Source of the DNA: Flavobacteriaceae bacterium
GTDB lineage: Bacteria > Bacteroidota > Bacteroidia > Flavobacteriales > Flavobacteriaceae
Direction: 5' to 3'
NCBI GenBank assembly: GCA_023262185.1
Contig: JALRDO010000015.1
Span: forward strand, 1 to 45,012
Length of the DNA: 45,012 nucleotides
The notes under the pieces are model-generated. The model saw only the letters and a program-made list of their open reading frames with translations, had not been told where the DNA came from and did no database searches. Shown here piece by piece: positions 9,277-17,912 of the stretch (the stretch's first letter is position 1; each line of letters starts with the position of its first letter). Position numbers and translations under genes: made by a program.

Positions 9277-11151
9277 ATGTCGCGCCTTCTCATGTCGTTC
9301 TCGATCATTCTCGTCGGAGTGATTTTTATTGTACGTCTGGTAAGTCTGCAACTCTTTTATAAACCTTCAACCCTGGTCGAATCTGATCCGGCTATTACCA
9401 AAGAATACGTCTATCCTGAACGCGGATTCGTCTTCGATCGCAACAAAGAACTCCTGGTCTCTAACCAGGCCGCCTATGACGTCATGGTGATTCCGAGAGA
9501 GGTGGGCCAACTTGACACGCTGGCTTTTCTAGAACTCCTCAACTTAAGTAGAGAGGTCTTTGAGCAGCGAATGAAAAGGGCAGTCAACTATTCGACCCGT
9601 TTGCCCTCAGTACTAGTGCCTAGTTTATCAAAAGAACGCTATGCGGTGCTACAAGAACGCTTGAGACGTTTCGAAGGCTTCTTTATCCGAAAAAAATCAC
9701 TGCGCTCTTACCACACTGAATCCGCTGCTAATGTCCTGGGATATATCTCTGAGGTGAATCCGTCTGACATGAGAGCGAATCCATATTATATCGCCGGAGA
9801 AAACATCGGACGCACGGGTATTGAGCGTCAATACGAAGAGACTTTGCGCGGAAAAAAGGGGGTCCGCTACATTCAAAAAGACCGCTATAACCGTGAGATC
9901 GGATCGTATCAAGAAGGAGCACTAGACAGTGTACCCATAATGGGGAGTGACGTGCAAATCACCATTGACAAGACCCTTCAAGAGTACGGCGAACGCCTCA
10001 TGAACGGCAAACGAGGGGGTATCGTAGCCATCGAACCCTCTAGTGGCGAAATCTTAACCATGATCAGTGGTCCAACCTATGATCCGGCCTTACTCGTTGG
10101 TCGACAGCGCTCCAAGAACTACACTGAGATGTATTACGACAGCTTGGCCCGCCCGACTTGGGATCGTTCTATTCTAGCTGAGCCTTCGCCCGGATCTCCG
10201 TTTAAGACTTTAAACGCCTTAGTGGCCCTACAAGAAGGTATCATTACCCCTAACACTACCTTTACCTGTTACGACGGTTTCTACGTTTACGGAGATAAAC
10301 GTTCTTGCCACTGCGGAGGTGGAGTTCGTGATCTGATTTCAGGAATTCACCATTCGTGCAATGCCTATTTTGCTGAGACCTTCAGAGCCTATTATCGAAA
10401 CTTTGAATCGACAGCCGAGGCGCACGATAAATGGACTACCCACATGAAAAGTTTCGGCTTAGGCGACTTTTTAGGCGTTGACCTGCCCACCGGACGTCCA
10501 GGACGCATTCCGGACACCGACTATTACGACAGAGCTTACGGCCCCAATCGCTGGGGCTCGACCTACATCATTTCAAATGCGATCGGACAAGGCGAGGTGG
10601 CCGCTACCCCATTGCAACTCGCCAACATGACGGCTGCCATTGCCAATAGAGGACACTTCTTCACCCCTCACCTACTAAAGACTGTTGAAGGAAGAGATGT
10701 TGATGATGTTCAGCCAAGTCTCACCCAAAGACGCAATACCACCATTGATCCGAAATTCTTTGAGCCCATCATCGAAGGGATGGAAGAGGTGTATTTGCAA
10801 GGAACAGCGCGGTACTTGCGAGTGAAAGACATCCGTATTGCAGGTAAAACGGGTACCGTAGAAAACTTCACCCGCATTGACGGTAAAAAGACACAACTCA
10901 CCGACCATTCAGTCTTCGTTGCATTTGCCCCAGTTGAAGACCCTAAAATCGCCATCGCCATTTACATTGAAAACGGCTATTTCGGGGCACGCTATGCTGG
11001 GCACATCGCTTCGCTGATGATCGAAAAATACCTCAAAGGGAGCATTAGTCGCACCGATCTTGAACAGCGGATGCTAACCAAAACCCTTGAATACGAATAT
11101 GCAAAACCCCTGAGCGGAAAGCCCTTTAAGATCAACGAAGATGCGTGGTAG
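9277..11151 (+). CDS. mrdA: Penicillin-binding protein 2 (elongasome transpeptidase)
   Basis: Class B penicillin-binding protein that cross-links peptidoglycan in the side wall together with RodA. The 624-residue product has one N-terminal membrane helix, a dimerisation/pedestal domain (ERGFVFDRNKELLVSNQAAYD) and the transpeptidase domain. The active-site motifs are SPFK (Ser307-Lys310), SCN (360-362) and KTGT (from Lys524). It acts in the periplasm. It is preceded by mreD and overlaps rodA by eleven bases, giving the usual PBP2-RodA pair. Confidence 0.96.
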   Translation: MSRLLMSFSIILVGVIFIVRLVSLQLFYKPSTLVESDPAITKEYVYPERGFVFDRNKELLVSNQAAYDVMVIPREVGQLDTLAFLELLNLSREVFEQRMKRAVNYSTRLPSVLVPSLSKERYAVLQERLRRFEGFFIRKKSLRSYHTESAANVLGYISEVNPSDMRANPYYIAGENIGRTGIERQYEETLRGKKGVRYIQKDRYNREIGSYQEGALDSVPIMGSDVQITIDKTLQEYGERLMNGKRGGIVAIEPSSGEILTMISGPTYDPALLVGRQRSKNYTEMYYDSLARPTWDRSILAEPSPGSPFKTLNALVALQEGIITPNTTFTCYDGFYVYGDKRSCHCGGGVRDLISGIHHSCNAYFAETFRAYYRNFESTAEAHDKWTTHMKSFGLGDFLGVDLPTGRPGRIPDTDYYDRAYGPNRWGSTYIISNAIGQGEVAATPLQLANMTAAIANRGHFFTPHLLKTVEGRDVDDVQPSLTQRRNTTIDPKFFEPIIEGMEEVYLQGTARYLRVKDIRIAGKTGTVENFTRIDGKKTQLTDHSVFVAFAPVEDPKIAIAIYIENGYFGARYAGHIASLMIEKYLKGSISRTDLEQRMLTKTLEYEYAKPLSGKPFKINEDAW

Positions 11152-12433
11152 TTTTCTACTTTTTCGCCTAGACGGGCTCAGCCTATTTTTGATTGTGGCC
11201 TTAACCGCCTTCGGATGGCTTAACATCTACAGCACTACCATAGAAGTAGACGGAGCCGCTACCCTACTTGACCTGACCACATCACACGGCAAACAACTTT
11301 TTTTCGCACTAGTTGCCTTAGCCGCCATGATCGTGCTTAGCTTTTTTGACGAGCACCTCATCAAGCGTTACTCGAGTGTGAGCTACCTCTTCGGATTGGC
11401 CCTCTTATTAGGGCTTTTTGTCTTCGGATCGACGATCGCAGGTGCCACCTCATGGTACGACCTTGGCCCGATTAATTTTCAGCCCTCAGAACTCATGAAG
11501 CTGCTCACCGCTTTAGCGATGGCAAAGTTTCTTAGCGATACCGGGGTGAGTCTTCAAAGAAGTACTAATCAATTTTATGCGGTGCTTATCATTACGATTC
11601 CGGTGCTACTGGTCTTAATGCAGCCCGATCCCGGGAGTGCACTAGTATACCTTTCACTGTTTCTAGTGCTCTTCAGAGAAGGCCTACCGCCCTATTACTT
11701 TTTTGCCGTAGTGCTCACCGGACTAAGCTTCAGCTTAACGCTGATGTTCGGTAGAAACATTCTTCTCATTGCTACCGCTTTAGGATTCCTAACCTACTTT
11801 CTCATGAGACCTAAAAAGAAAAAGAGACCCCCTCTTTTCTTTGACGCGCTTTTTCCGCTCGTACAATTTGGTATTGTGACCGCAACTCCGTGGGTATTCA
11901 ACGCTGTTTTCAAGCAACACCATCGCGATCGTTTTTCGCTTTGGCTAGGGCTTGAAAGTGATCCTGAGAAGATGCTGACCATCAAGCAAACTATCGGATA
12001 CAACACCTATCAAGCCGAACAGGCCATCGCCTCGGGTCGTTGGTGGGGTAAAGGGTTCTTACAAGGCACACGCACCAAGGGAGACTTTGTGCCCTCTCAG
12101 CACACCGATTACATCTTTAGCTCAGTGGGTGAAGAATGGGGATTCGTAATGAGCGCGCTCGTCATCCTGGCGTTTGTAGGGCTTTTACTGCGCTTTGTGC
12201 AGCTCGCAGACCGCCAAAAACAAGCCTTTCACCGGATATATGGCTATGGCGTAATCTCGATTTTATTCATCCATTTCACCATCAATATCGGAATGGTTTT
12301 AGGCCTCTTACCTACCATAGGAATTCCGTTACCGTTCTTCAGCTATGGCGGTTCTGGGCTTTTCTTTTTCTTGCTGATGTGCTTCATCTTCTTAAAGATG
12401 GATGCCAATCGTCACAAAACACATTTCAATTAA
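11141..12433 (+). CDS. rodA: Rod shape-determining protein RodA (SEDS glycosyltransferase)
   Basis: Polytopic peptidoglycan polymerase of the SEDS family, partner of PBP2. The 430-residue product has about ten membrane helices, with the hallmark segments WYDLGPINFQPSELMKL, QPDPGSALVYL, FVPSQHTDYIFSSVGEEWG and LLPTIGIPLPFFSYGGSG. A longer cytoplasmic insert (RPKKKKRPP) is seen at about residues 222-230. It ends the elongasome operon and stops only three bases from the stop of the convergent protease gene; no terminator is visible in between. Confidence 0.96.
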   Translation: MRGSFLLFRLDGLSLFLIVALTAFGWLNIYSTTIEVDGAATLLDLTTSHGKQLFFALVALAAMIVLSFFDEHLIKRYSSVSYLFGLALLLGLFVFGSTIAGATSWYDLGPINFQPSELMKLLTALAMAKFLSDTGVSLQRSTNQFYAVLIITIPVLLVLMQPDPGSALVYLSLFLVLFREGLPPYYFFAVVLTGLSFSLTLMFGRNILLIATALGFLTYFLMRPKKKKRPPLFFDALFPLVQFGIVTATPWVFNAVFKQHHRDRFSLWLGLESDPEKMLTIKQTIGYNTYQAEQAIASGRWWGKGFLQGTRTKGDFVPSQHTDYIFSSVGEEWGFVMSALVILAFVGLLLRFVQLADRQKQAFHRIYGYGVISILFIHFTINIGMVLGLLPTIGIPLPFFSYGGSGLFFFLLMCFIFLKMDANRHKTHFN

Positions 12434-12436
12434 GGC

Positions 12437-14560
12437 CTATCCTTTTACCGTGTTACGGTTATAGGTGAACTGCTTGAGATCTTTCAACACATTGATCGCC
12501 TCTTCAACATAGAGGTCATGTGCTAGCTCTTTATGCCAACGGTTGCGCTTCTCTCTGAGCACTGAATCTTTAGTGAACAAAGCCTCTTCATACTTCAACG
12601 AGCTAAAGCTCAGCTTTGAATCGTAATCGTTCAGCTTTTTAAAGCGCTCTGTGCGTTCGCGAAGCTCTTCTTTTTCTTTGCGGTATTCCTCTATACCAAG
12701 CGTAGCGGTATGATCGTCACGTTGCTGTTTGATCCATTGAGCCTCTTCTTCTAGGAGCGAAACGTATTCGTTAGTCTTGAGGCGCTCGTTACTATTTGAA
12801 ATGACCCGTTCAAAATCAATCTGCTTTTCCCAAGTAGTGAAGTTGGCCGCTTGAATTCGGTCCCAGGCCAAGGGATTGTCTTGATCGCGCTCTCCGACAT
12901 CAACATACGCATAACGATCTGGCATGACGATATCGCTCGACACCCCCTTAAGTTGAGTCGATTCACCAGTGATGCGGTAAAACTTCTGAGTGGTCAACTT
13001 CAAGGCCCCTAAATCACCCAAATCATTCGAGCGAATGATGTTCGATAGCGGGATCACATTTTGTACAGTACCCTTACCGTAAGTGCTTGAGCTTCCCAAA
13101 ATGATAGCGCGCTTGTAATCTTGCATGGCGGCAGCCAAAATCTCTGATGCCGAAGCCGAAAGCTCATTGACCAAAATCACCAATGGTCCGTCGTAAAGCA
13201 CTGAAGGATCATTGTCTTCTTGCACTTCTTTGCGGTTCCCAGAAGCTTTTACTTGAACCACAGGGCCTTCTTCAATGAAGTATCCCGCCATGTCGACCAC
13301 GGTCTGAAGTGAACCTCCTCCGTTGTCGCGAAGATCAAGGATGATTCCCTCGACATTCTCTTCTTTTAGACGTTCGATTTCAAGTTTAATATCGGTAGCA
13401 GCATTGCGATTGCTGTAGTCTTCAAAGTCTACATAGAATTTGGGAAGGTTGATGAGTCCGAATTTTTGACTCTCGTCAACAATCGTGGTACTCTTCGCGT
13501 AGCTCTCTTCAAGCTCCACAACATCGCGCACAACCGCAACCTCTTCAACCACACCGGTAACCCTTTTCACGGTCAGAAAAACATTGGTTCCTTTCGGGCC
13601 CTTGATGAGTAGAATAGCGTCATCTAGTGGCATTCCTGAAATATCAACCGCGTCGCCATCCTCTTGACGCACCTTGAGAATCTGGTCGCCTACCTCGAGC
13701 AGCTTTCCACGCCACACCGGTCCGCCTGAAATCACTTCTACGATCGTAGTCCCCTCAGGCTTTTTCTGTAGACGAGCCCCGATTCCTTCAAACTTGCCCG
13801 ACATTGAAATATCAAATCGGTCTTTATCTGAAGGTGCCATATAACTCGTATGCGGATCGAAGGTTTCAGCCACAGCCCCCAGAAAAGAGGCAAAGTAATC
13901 GTCGCGATCTAATTCATCGATAAAAGTGTAATACTCGTCAAGTGTTTTGACTAACTCTTGACGTGCCTCTTCTTCAGCTTCTTTTAGAAACTTTTTGTCG
14001 AGTTCTTCTTTCTCAACAGATTGCTCACGTGCCAATTGCTCGAGCTTAGACTCATAGGCTGGTAATAAATTCAGAGACAGTTGATCGAGCCAACGCTCTT
14101 CTAATTCTTTCTTGGTGCTGACATACACCAGAGTCTCATAATCGACCTCAATTTCTTTCGACTTGAACTTGATCGGATCCGCTAAAACCCCTTTGTAGGT
14201 GGCTTTGGCCTCTTCAATACGTTTCACTAGGGTTTGGTGCACAAGATCAAAGAATTCGAGTTCTTTGTTTTTAAGCTGATCGTCAATATCAAGGCGGTAA
14301 GCTTCGAAGCGCTTTAAATCTTCTTCTAAAAAATAGCGCTTGAGCGGATCGAGTCCGTCGATAAAACGTTCGTAAATCTCAATAGAGAAGGCGTCGTCTA
14401 ACGCCTTAGGGCTGTAATGCCCCTTTTCAAGCACATAGGTAATCAGATCAATAAGCAGCTTGTCTTTGTTATCGGTCTCAAAATCTTTAGACTCGGTAAA
14501 ACTGCACGACGCAAAAGCGAAAAGCAGAGCGAATAGCCCCAAAACCACATTCTTTTTCAT
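12437..14560 (-). CDS. Tail-specific (carboxy-terminal processing) protease, S41 family
   Basis: Periplasmic Prc/Tsp-type protease of 707 residues. It starts with a lipoprotein-like signal (FAFASC, Cys19). An N-terminal helical domain, a PDZ domain (about 240-330, GRKL-type ligand loop near GKFEGIGARLQ), the S41 catalytic domain and a helical C-terminal domain follow. ELSASASEILAAAMQDY contains the nucleophile (Ser470 by alignment with Escherichia coli Prc) and TYGKGTVQ the general base (Lys496). Proteases of this type process periplasmic and wall-linked proteins. It is monocistronic, convergent with rodA and divergent from surE. A weak -7-like TAACTTAG lies upstream on the minus strand. Confidence 0.95.
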   Translation of the reverse strand: MKKNVVLGLFALLFAFASCSFTESKDFETDNKDKLLIDLITYVLEKGHYSPKALDDAFSIEIYERFIDGLDPLKRYFLEEDLKRFEAYRLDIDDQLKNKELEFFDLVHQTLVKRIEEAKATYKGVLADPIKFKSKEIEVDYETLVYVSTKKELEERWLDQLSLNLLPAYESKLEQLAREQSVEKEELDKKFLKEAEEEARQELVKTLDEYYTFIDELDRDDYFASFLGAVAETFDPHTSYMAPSDKDRFDISMSGKFEGIGARLQKKPEGTTIVEVISGGPVWRGKLLEVGDQILKVRQEDGDAVDISGMPLDDAILLIKGPKGTNVFLTVKRVTGVVEEVAVVRDVVELEESYAKSTTIVDESQKFGLINLPKFYVDFEDYSNRNAATDIKLEIERLKEENVEGIILDLRDNGGGSLQTVVDMAGYFIEEGPVVQVKASGNRKEVQEDNDPSVLYDGPLVILVNELSASASEILAAAMQDYKRAIILGSSSTYGKGTVQNVIPLSNIIRSNDLGDLGALKLTTQKFYRITGESTQLKGVSSDIVMPDRYAYVDVGERDQDNPLAWDRIQAANFTTWEKQIDFERVISNSNERLKTNEYVSLLEEEAQWIKQQRDDHTATLGIEEYRKEKEELRERTERFKKLNDYDSKLSFSSLKYEEALFTKDSVLREKRNRWHKELAHDLYVEEAINVLKDLKQFTYNRNTVKG

Positions 14561-14627
14561 ACTACGATTGCATTCTTTTAGCTTTCTAAGTTAATTAAAA
14601 TGAGAGGTGTAAACCCAATAATCTCGC

Positions 14628-14635
14628 TACATTTG
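14628..14635 (+). promoter_or_regulatory. -7 box (TACATTTG) of the surE promoter
   Basis: An exact match to TAnnTTTG, 16 bases before the TTG start of surE. No clear TTG -33 box is seen at the usual distance. It sits in the 91-base gap between the divergent protease and surE genes. Confidence 0.5.
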
Positions 14636-14651
14636 GAATAAAATTAACAGC

Positions 14652-15431
14652 TTGAAGAAACCACTCATCCTTATTTGCAACGACGACGGAATCACCGCCC
14701 CTGGAATATTAAATCTCATTGAAAGTGTAAAAGACCTTGCAGAGGTGGTAGTGGTAGCTCCTGACAGTCCACAATCTGGGATGGGTCATGCCATCACCAT
14801 CGACAGTACCCTTGAGGTGAACAAGGTACAGCTCGACTCGAGCCTTTCTCATATCGAAGCCTACTCTACCAGCGGAACACCTGCAGATTGCGTCAAATTA
14901 GCGCTTCACGAAATCTTAGACCGTAAGCCAGACCTCTGTATCTCAGGCATCAATCACGGTGCGAATTCTTCGATCAATGTCATCTACTCGGGCACTATGA
15001 GTGCTGCCATTGAAGCGGGTGTAGAAGGAATTCCAGCCATTGGCTTCTCGCTACTCGATTTCTCTTGGAATGCTAACTTTTCAGCCTGCCATGCCGTAGT
15101 GCAAACACTGGTCAGTGAAGCCCTTGAAAAAGGAATGCCTGAAGGCACGGTGCTGAACGTCAATATCCCAAAAACCGATGGTGCACCCGTCAAAGGCATT
15201 AAAGTGTGTCGTCAGGCACGTGCCAACTGGAAAGAAAAATTCGATAAGCGTGTGAGCCCCTCAGGAAAAGAGTACTACTGGCTCACGGGAGACTTCGTGC
15301 TACTCGACCAAGGCGAAGACACCGATATCGCGGCACTCGAGGCCGGATACGTCTCTGTGGTTCCTACCCAGTTCGACCTCACTGCACATCATAGCATGAC
15401 GCATATCAACTCTTGGGATCTAAAGATATAA
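14652..15431 (+). CDS. surE: 5'/3'-nucleotidase SurE
   Basis: Metal-dependent nucleoside monophosphatase of 259 residues. The N-terminus ILICNDDGITAPGI carries the metal-binding Asp-Asp pair; DSPQSGMGHAIT, TSGTPADCVKLAL and SGINHGANSSINVIYSGTM are further family motifs. The start is TTG: the family begins a few residues before ICNDDG, no ATG precedes it in frame before a stop, and a -7 box lies 16 bases upstream. It heads the surE-lpxB-comEC run, although lpxB seems to have its own promoter. Confidence 0.96.
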   Translation: MKKPLILICNDDGITAPGILNLIESVKDLAEVVVVAPDSPQSGMGHAITIDSTLEVNKVQLDSSLSHIEAYSTSGTPADCVKLALHEILDRKPDLCISGINHGANSSINVIYSGTMSAAIEAGVEGIPAIGFSLLDFSWNANFSACHAVVQTLVSEALEKGMPEGTVLNVNIPKTDGAPVKGIKVCRQARANWKEKFDKRVSPSGKEYYWLTGDFVLLDQGEDTDIAALEAGYVSVVPTQFDLTAHHSMTHINSWDLKI

Positions 15432-15467
15432 GACCGCTTACTGCAAGATAGCTGCAGCGGATTAGGC

Positions 15468-15475
15468 TATCTTTG
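15468..15475 (+). promoter_or_regulatory. -7 box (TATCTTTG) of the lpxB promoter
   Basis: TATCTTTG is the most typical flavobacterial form of the -7 box. It ends 21 bases before the proposed lpxB TTG start at 15497. It overlaps the more upstream in-frame TTG at 15473, which therefore is unlikely to be the start when transcription begins here. Confidence 0.5.
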
Positions 15476-15496
15476 AGTCAACCTAAGAAGCAATTA

Positions 15497-16633
15497 TTGA
15501 AGTATTACCTCATTGCCGGCGAAGCCTCAGGTGACCTGCACGGGTCTAACCTCATTAAAGCCTTAGCCCAAAAAGACGAAAATGCGTCTTTTAGAGCTAT
15601 GGGAGGAGACCTCATGCAAGAAAGTGGTGCCGTGCTAGATTTTCACTACAAGCACATGGGGTTCATGGGGTTTTTCGAGTTGCTTCGTCACTTGTTTAAG
15701 ATCAAGAAGCGTTTTGCTGATTGCAAGGCCGAAATTGAAGCCTTTCAGCCTGATGCCCTTATTTTAATAGACTTTTCAGGGTTCAACCTGCGCATCGCCA
15801 AGTGGGCCAAAAAGATCGGTTTATTGGTGCACTATTACATCGCACCTCAGGTTTGGGCCTCTCGTCCGAAACGGGTAGAGTTTATCAAAACAAGCGTAGA
15901 CCACTTGTATGTCACGCTACCTTTCGAGCCCGAATTTTACGCCAAGCACCATTATAAGGTGGAGTTTGTCGGACATCCGCTTTTAGATGCCTTAGACGAT
16001 GAGCCTCAAGAGGCCGAAGCATTTAAAGCCCAACATCACCTAGACGAGCGGCCTATTGTGGCGCTGTTACCCGGGAGCCGCACACAAGAGATTAAACGCA
16101 TGCTACCCGTTATGCAAGCGGTGACTGCCGAGCTACCCGCCTATCAATTTGTTATCGCTGGGGCACCAAGCCAAGAGAAGGGGTTATACGATGCGATCAC
16201 TGGGAATCAACTTAGGGTAGTCTTCGGAGCCACTCAACCCCTTGTTAAAGCAGCTCATATGGCGGTGGTCACAAGTGGTACAGCCACGCTAGAAACTGCC
16301 CTGCTCAATACCCCTCAGGTGGTCTGTTACAAGACGAGTCCGCTGACCTATGCCCTCGCTAAAAGGCTGATAACCCTGCGCTATATCTCGCTAGTAAACC
16401 TCATTCTAGATCGAAGCTGTCTGACCGAACTGATTCAAGACGGATGCAACCCTACGCAACTTAAAGAGGCACTGAAACGATTAGAAAACTCAGACGTACG
16501 CGATGCCATGCTTCAACAGTATGCCGAGCTCAAAGAGCTGCTCGGAGAAAAAGGAGCCAGCACCCGTGCGGCGACAGCCATTTATGAGAACACCCATTCT
16601 GCTCATCTACAGGCTTCTCGCCTATCTCAGTAG
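15497..16633 (+). CDS. lpxB: Lipid-A-disaccharide synthase LpxB
   Basis: Glycosyltransferase joining UDP-diacylglucosamine and lipid X in lipid A synthesis at the inner membrane. From the TTG at 15497 the protein has 378 residues and begins MKYYLIAGEASGDLHGSNL, exactly the family start; the alternative TTG at 15473 would add eight residues lying across the -7 box. Other signatures are APQVWASRPKR, LPFEPEFY, VEFVGHPLLD, ALLPGSRTQEIKRMLPVM and TSGTATLETALL. The 3' end overlaps comEC by 50 bases. With lptC and lptE it is one of three lipopolysaccharide genes here. Confidence 0.95.
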   Translation: MKYYLIAGEASGDLHGSNLIKALAQKDENASFRAMGGDLMQESGAVLDFHYKHMGFMGFFELLRHLFKIKKRFADCKAEIEAFQPDALILIDFSGFNLRIAKWAKKIGLLVHYYIAPQVWASRPKRVEFIKTSVDHLYVTLPFEPEFYAKHHYKVEFVGHPLLDALDDEPQEAEAFKAQHHLDERPIVALLPGSRTQEIKRMLPVMQAVTAELPAYQFVIAGAPSQEKGLYDAITGNQLRVVFGATQPLVKAAHMAVVTSGTATLETALLNTPQVVCYKTSPLTYALAKRLITLRYISLVNLILDRSCLTELIQDGCNPTQLKEALKRLENSDVRDAMLQQYAELKELLGEKGASTRAATAIYENTHSAHLQASRLSQ

Positions 16634-17912
16634 CGGAATTCTACTCTCCTCATACTTCCAACCCACTGTTTATATCGTACTGCTTTGTTGTTGCAGTTAT
16701 GTGATGGCTTGCTTTCACGCCAAAACGCTCATTCAAGAATTGACATTGGCTCTGCTTTGGATCGCAGTCGGAGCTTATCTCTTGAACGCAACGTCAACGA
16801 GACCTCAATGGGACAGTCTGAGCATCTTTGAGGTCACTACTTATGAGGGGCAAAGCCCCAAAAGCTATCGATTTCAAGCTAAAGGAGCCAAAGGAAACAT
16901 AGTCGTTTACAGCAAAGATTCGCTAGAGCTTGGTGCTCTCTACGCCGCAAAGCTGAGCTTTTTGGAAGACAAATATACCGAGTACATAGAGCGGGCATTT
17001 CTAGAAGACTACCTACTTGTTGAGCCCCCGCGACAGCCATCGCTTCGACAGCGACTGACCCAACGATGGACCGATCTAGGATTTGAAAAGAAAGAGCGCG
17101 GGTTTCTTGCCGCTGAACTCTTAGGCGATCGCAGTCAGCTTGATCCGGACTTAAAATCTCAGTTCAAGCTATTAGGAGCCACTCATATTCTGGCTATCTC
17201 AGGGCTGCATGTCGGTATTATTTATGCCTTATTAAGCGCCTTACTCTTTTGGCTACCTCAACCCTATCGCGGTGTGTCTATCGTTCTATTGTTATGGGGA
17301 TATGCAGCGCTGACAGGGCTCAGCCCTTCGGTGGTTCGAGCAACACTGATCTTTAGCCTCTATACGCTTTCACTCCTTTTGAGACGTCCGCAAGAGAAGC
17401 TTCACCTGATCGCAGTATCGGCCTTTATTAGCCTATTGCTGCAGCCGACATTGCTTTTTAATCTGAGTTTTTTAATGAGTTACACGGCGGTCACCTTTAT
17501 CGTGCTAAGCCTAAAGCCCCTAAAGGCCTTCGAGCCTAAAAACAGACTCTTGAGGTATCTGTATTACCTCATGGGTGTTAGTCTTGCGGCCCAACTTGGG
17601 GTGAGCCCCATCAGCTTGGTGGTATTTAAACAATTCTCGTATTGGTTTCTAATCGGCTCAGCTCTACTCATCCCTTTGATGCCTGGGTTACTTCTGCTCG
17701 GCATCTTTGCCCTTATAGGAGAATGGGCTGCTACAGCCTGTCAGTACGTTCTCTCTTTGCTATTCAAAGGGCTCGAATGGATCACAGCTGGGCTGCATCC
17801 GCTCGTCGAAGTGAACGGATTTGATACGTATGATGCTCTCTGGTATTACCTAGTGGTGCTGATCTTAATGTACCTCACCCATAAGGCGCTTGATCAGCGG
17901 AGAAGCGACTAG
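16584..17912 (+). CDS. comEC: ComEC/Rec2-family competence membrane protein
   Basis: Inner-membrane channel thought to carry single-stranded DNA during natural transformation. The 442-residue product has N-terminal membrane helices, a short soluble region (about 75-170) and the Competence domain with the hallmark ATHILAISGLHVGIIYALL, followed by more helices. It is shorter than many ComEC proteins: the metallo-beta-lactamase domain is absent and the tail is short. The ATG at 16584 is chosen because upstream translation lies in lpxB and lacks membrane character. The end overlaps the convergent POT transporter gene by 48 bases. Confidence 0.88.
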   Translation: MRTPILLIYRLLAYLSSGILLSSYFQPTVYIVLLCCCSYVMACFHAKTLIQELTLALLWIAVGAYLLNATSTRPQWDSLSIFEVTTYEGQSPKSYRFQAKGAKGNIVVYSKDSLELGALYAAKLSFLEDKYTEYIERAFLEDYLLVEPPRQPSLRQRLTQRWTDLGFEKKERGFLAAELLGDRSQLDPDLKSQFKLLGATHILAISGLHVGIIYALLSALLFWLPQPYRGVSIVLLLWGYAALTGLSPSVVRATLIFSLYTLSLLLRRPQEKLHLIAVSAFISLLLQPTLLFNLSFLMSYTAVTFIVLSLKPLKAFEPKNRLLRYLYYLMGVSLAAQLGVSPISLVVFKQFSYWFLIGSALLIPLMPGLLLLGIFALIGEWAATACQYVLSLLFKGLEWITAGLHPLVEVNGFDTYDALWYYLVVLILMYLTHKALDQRRSD

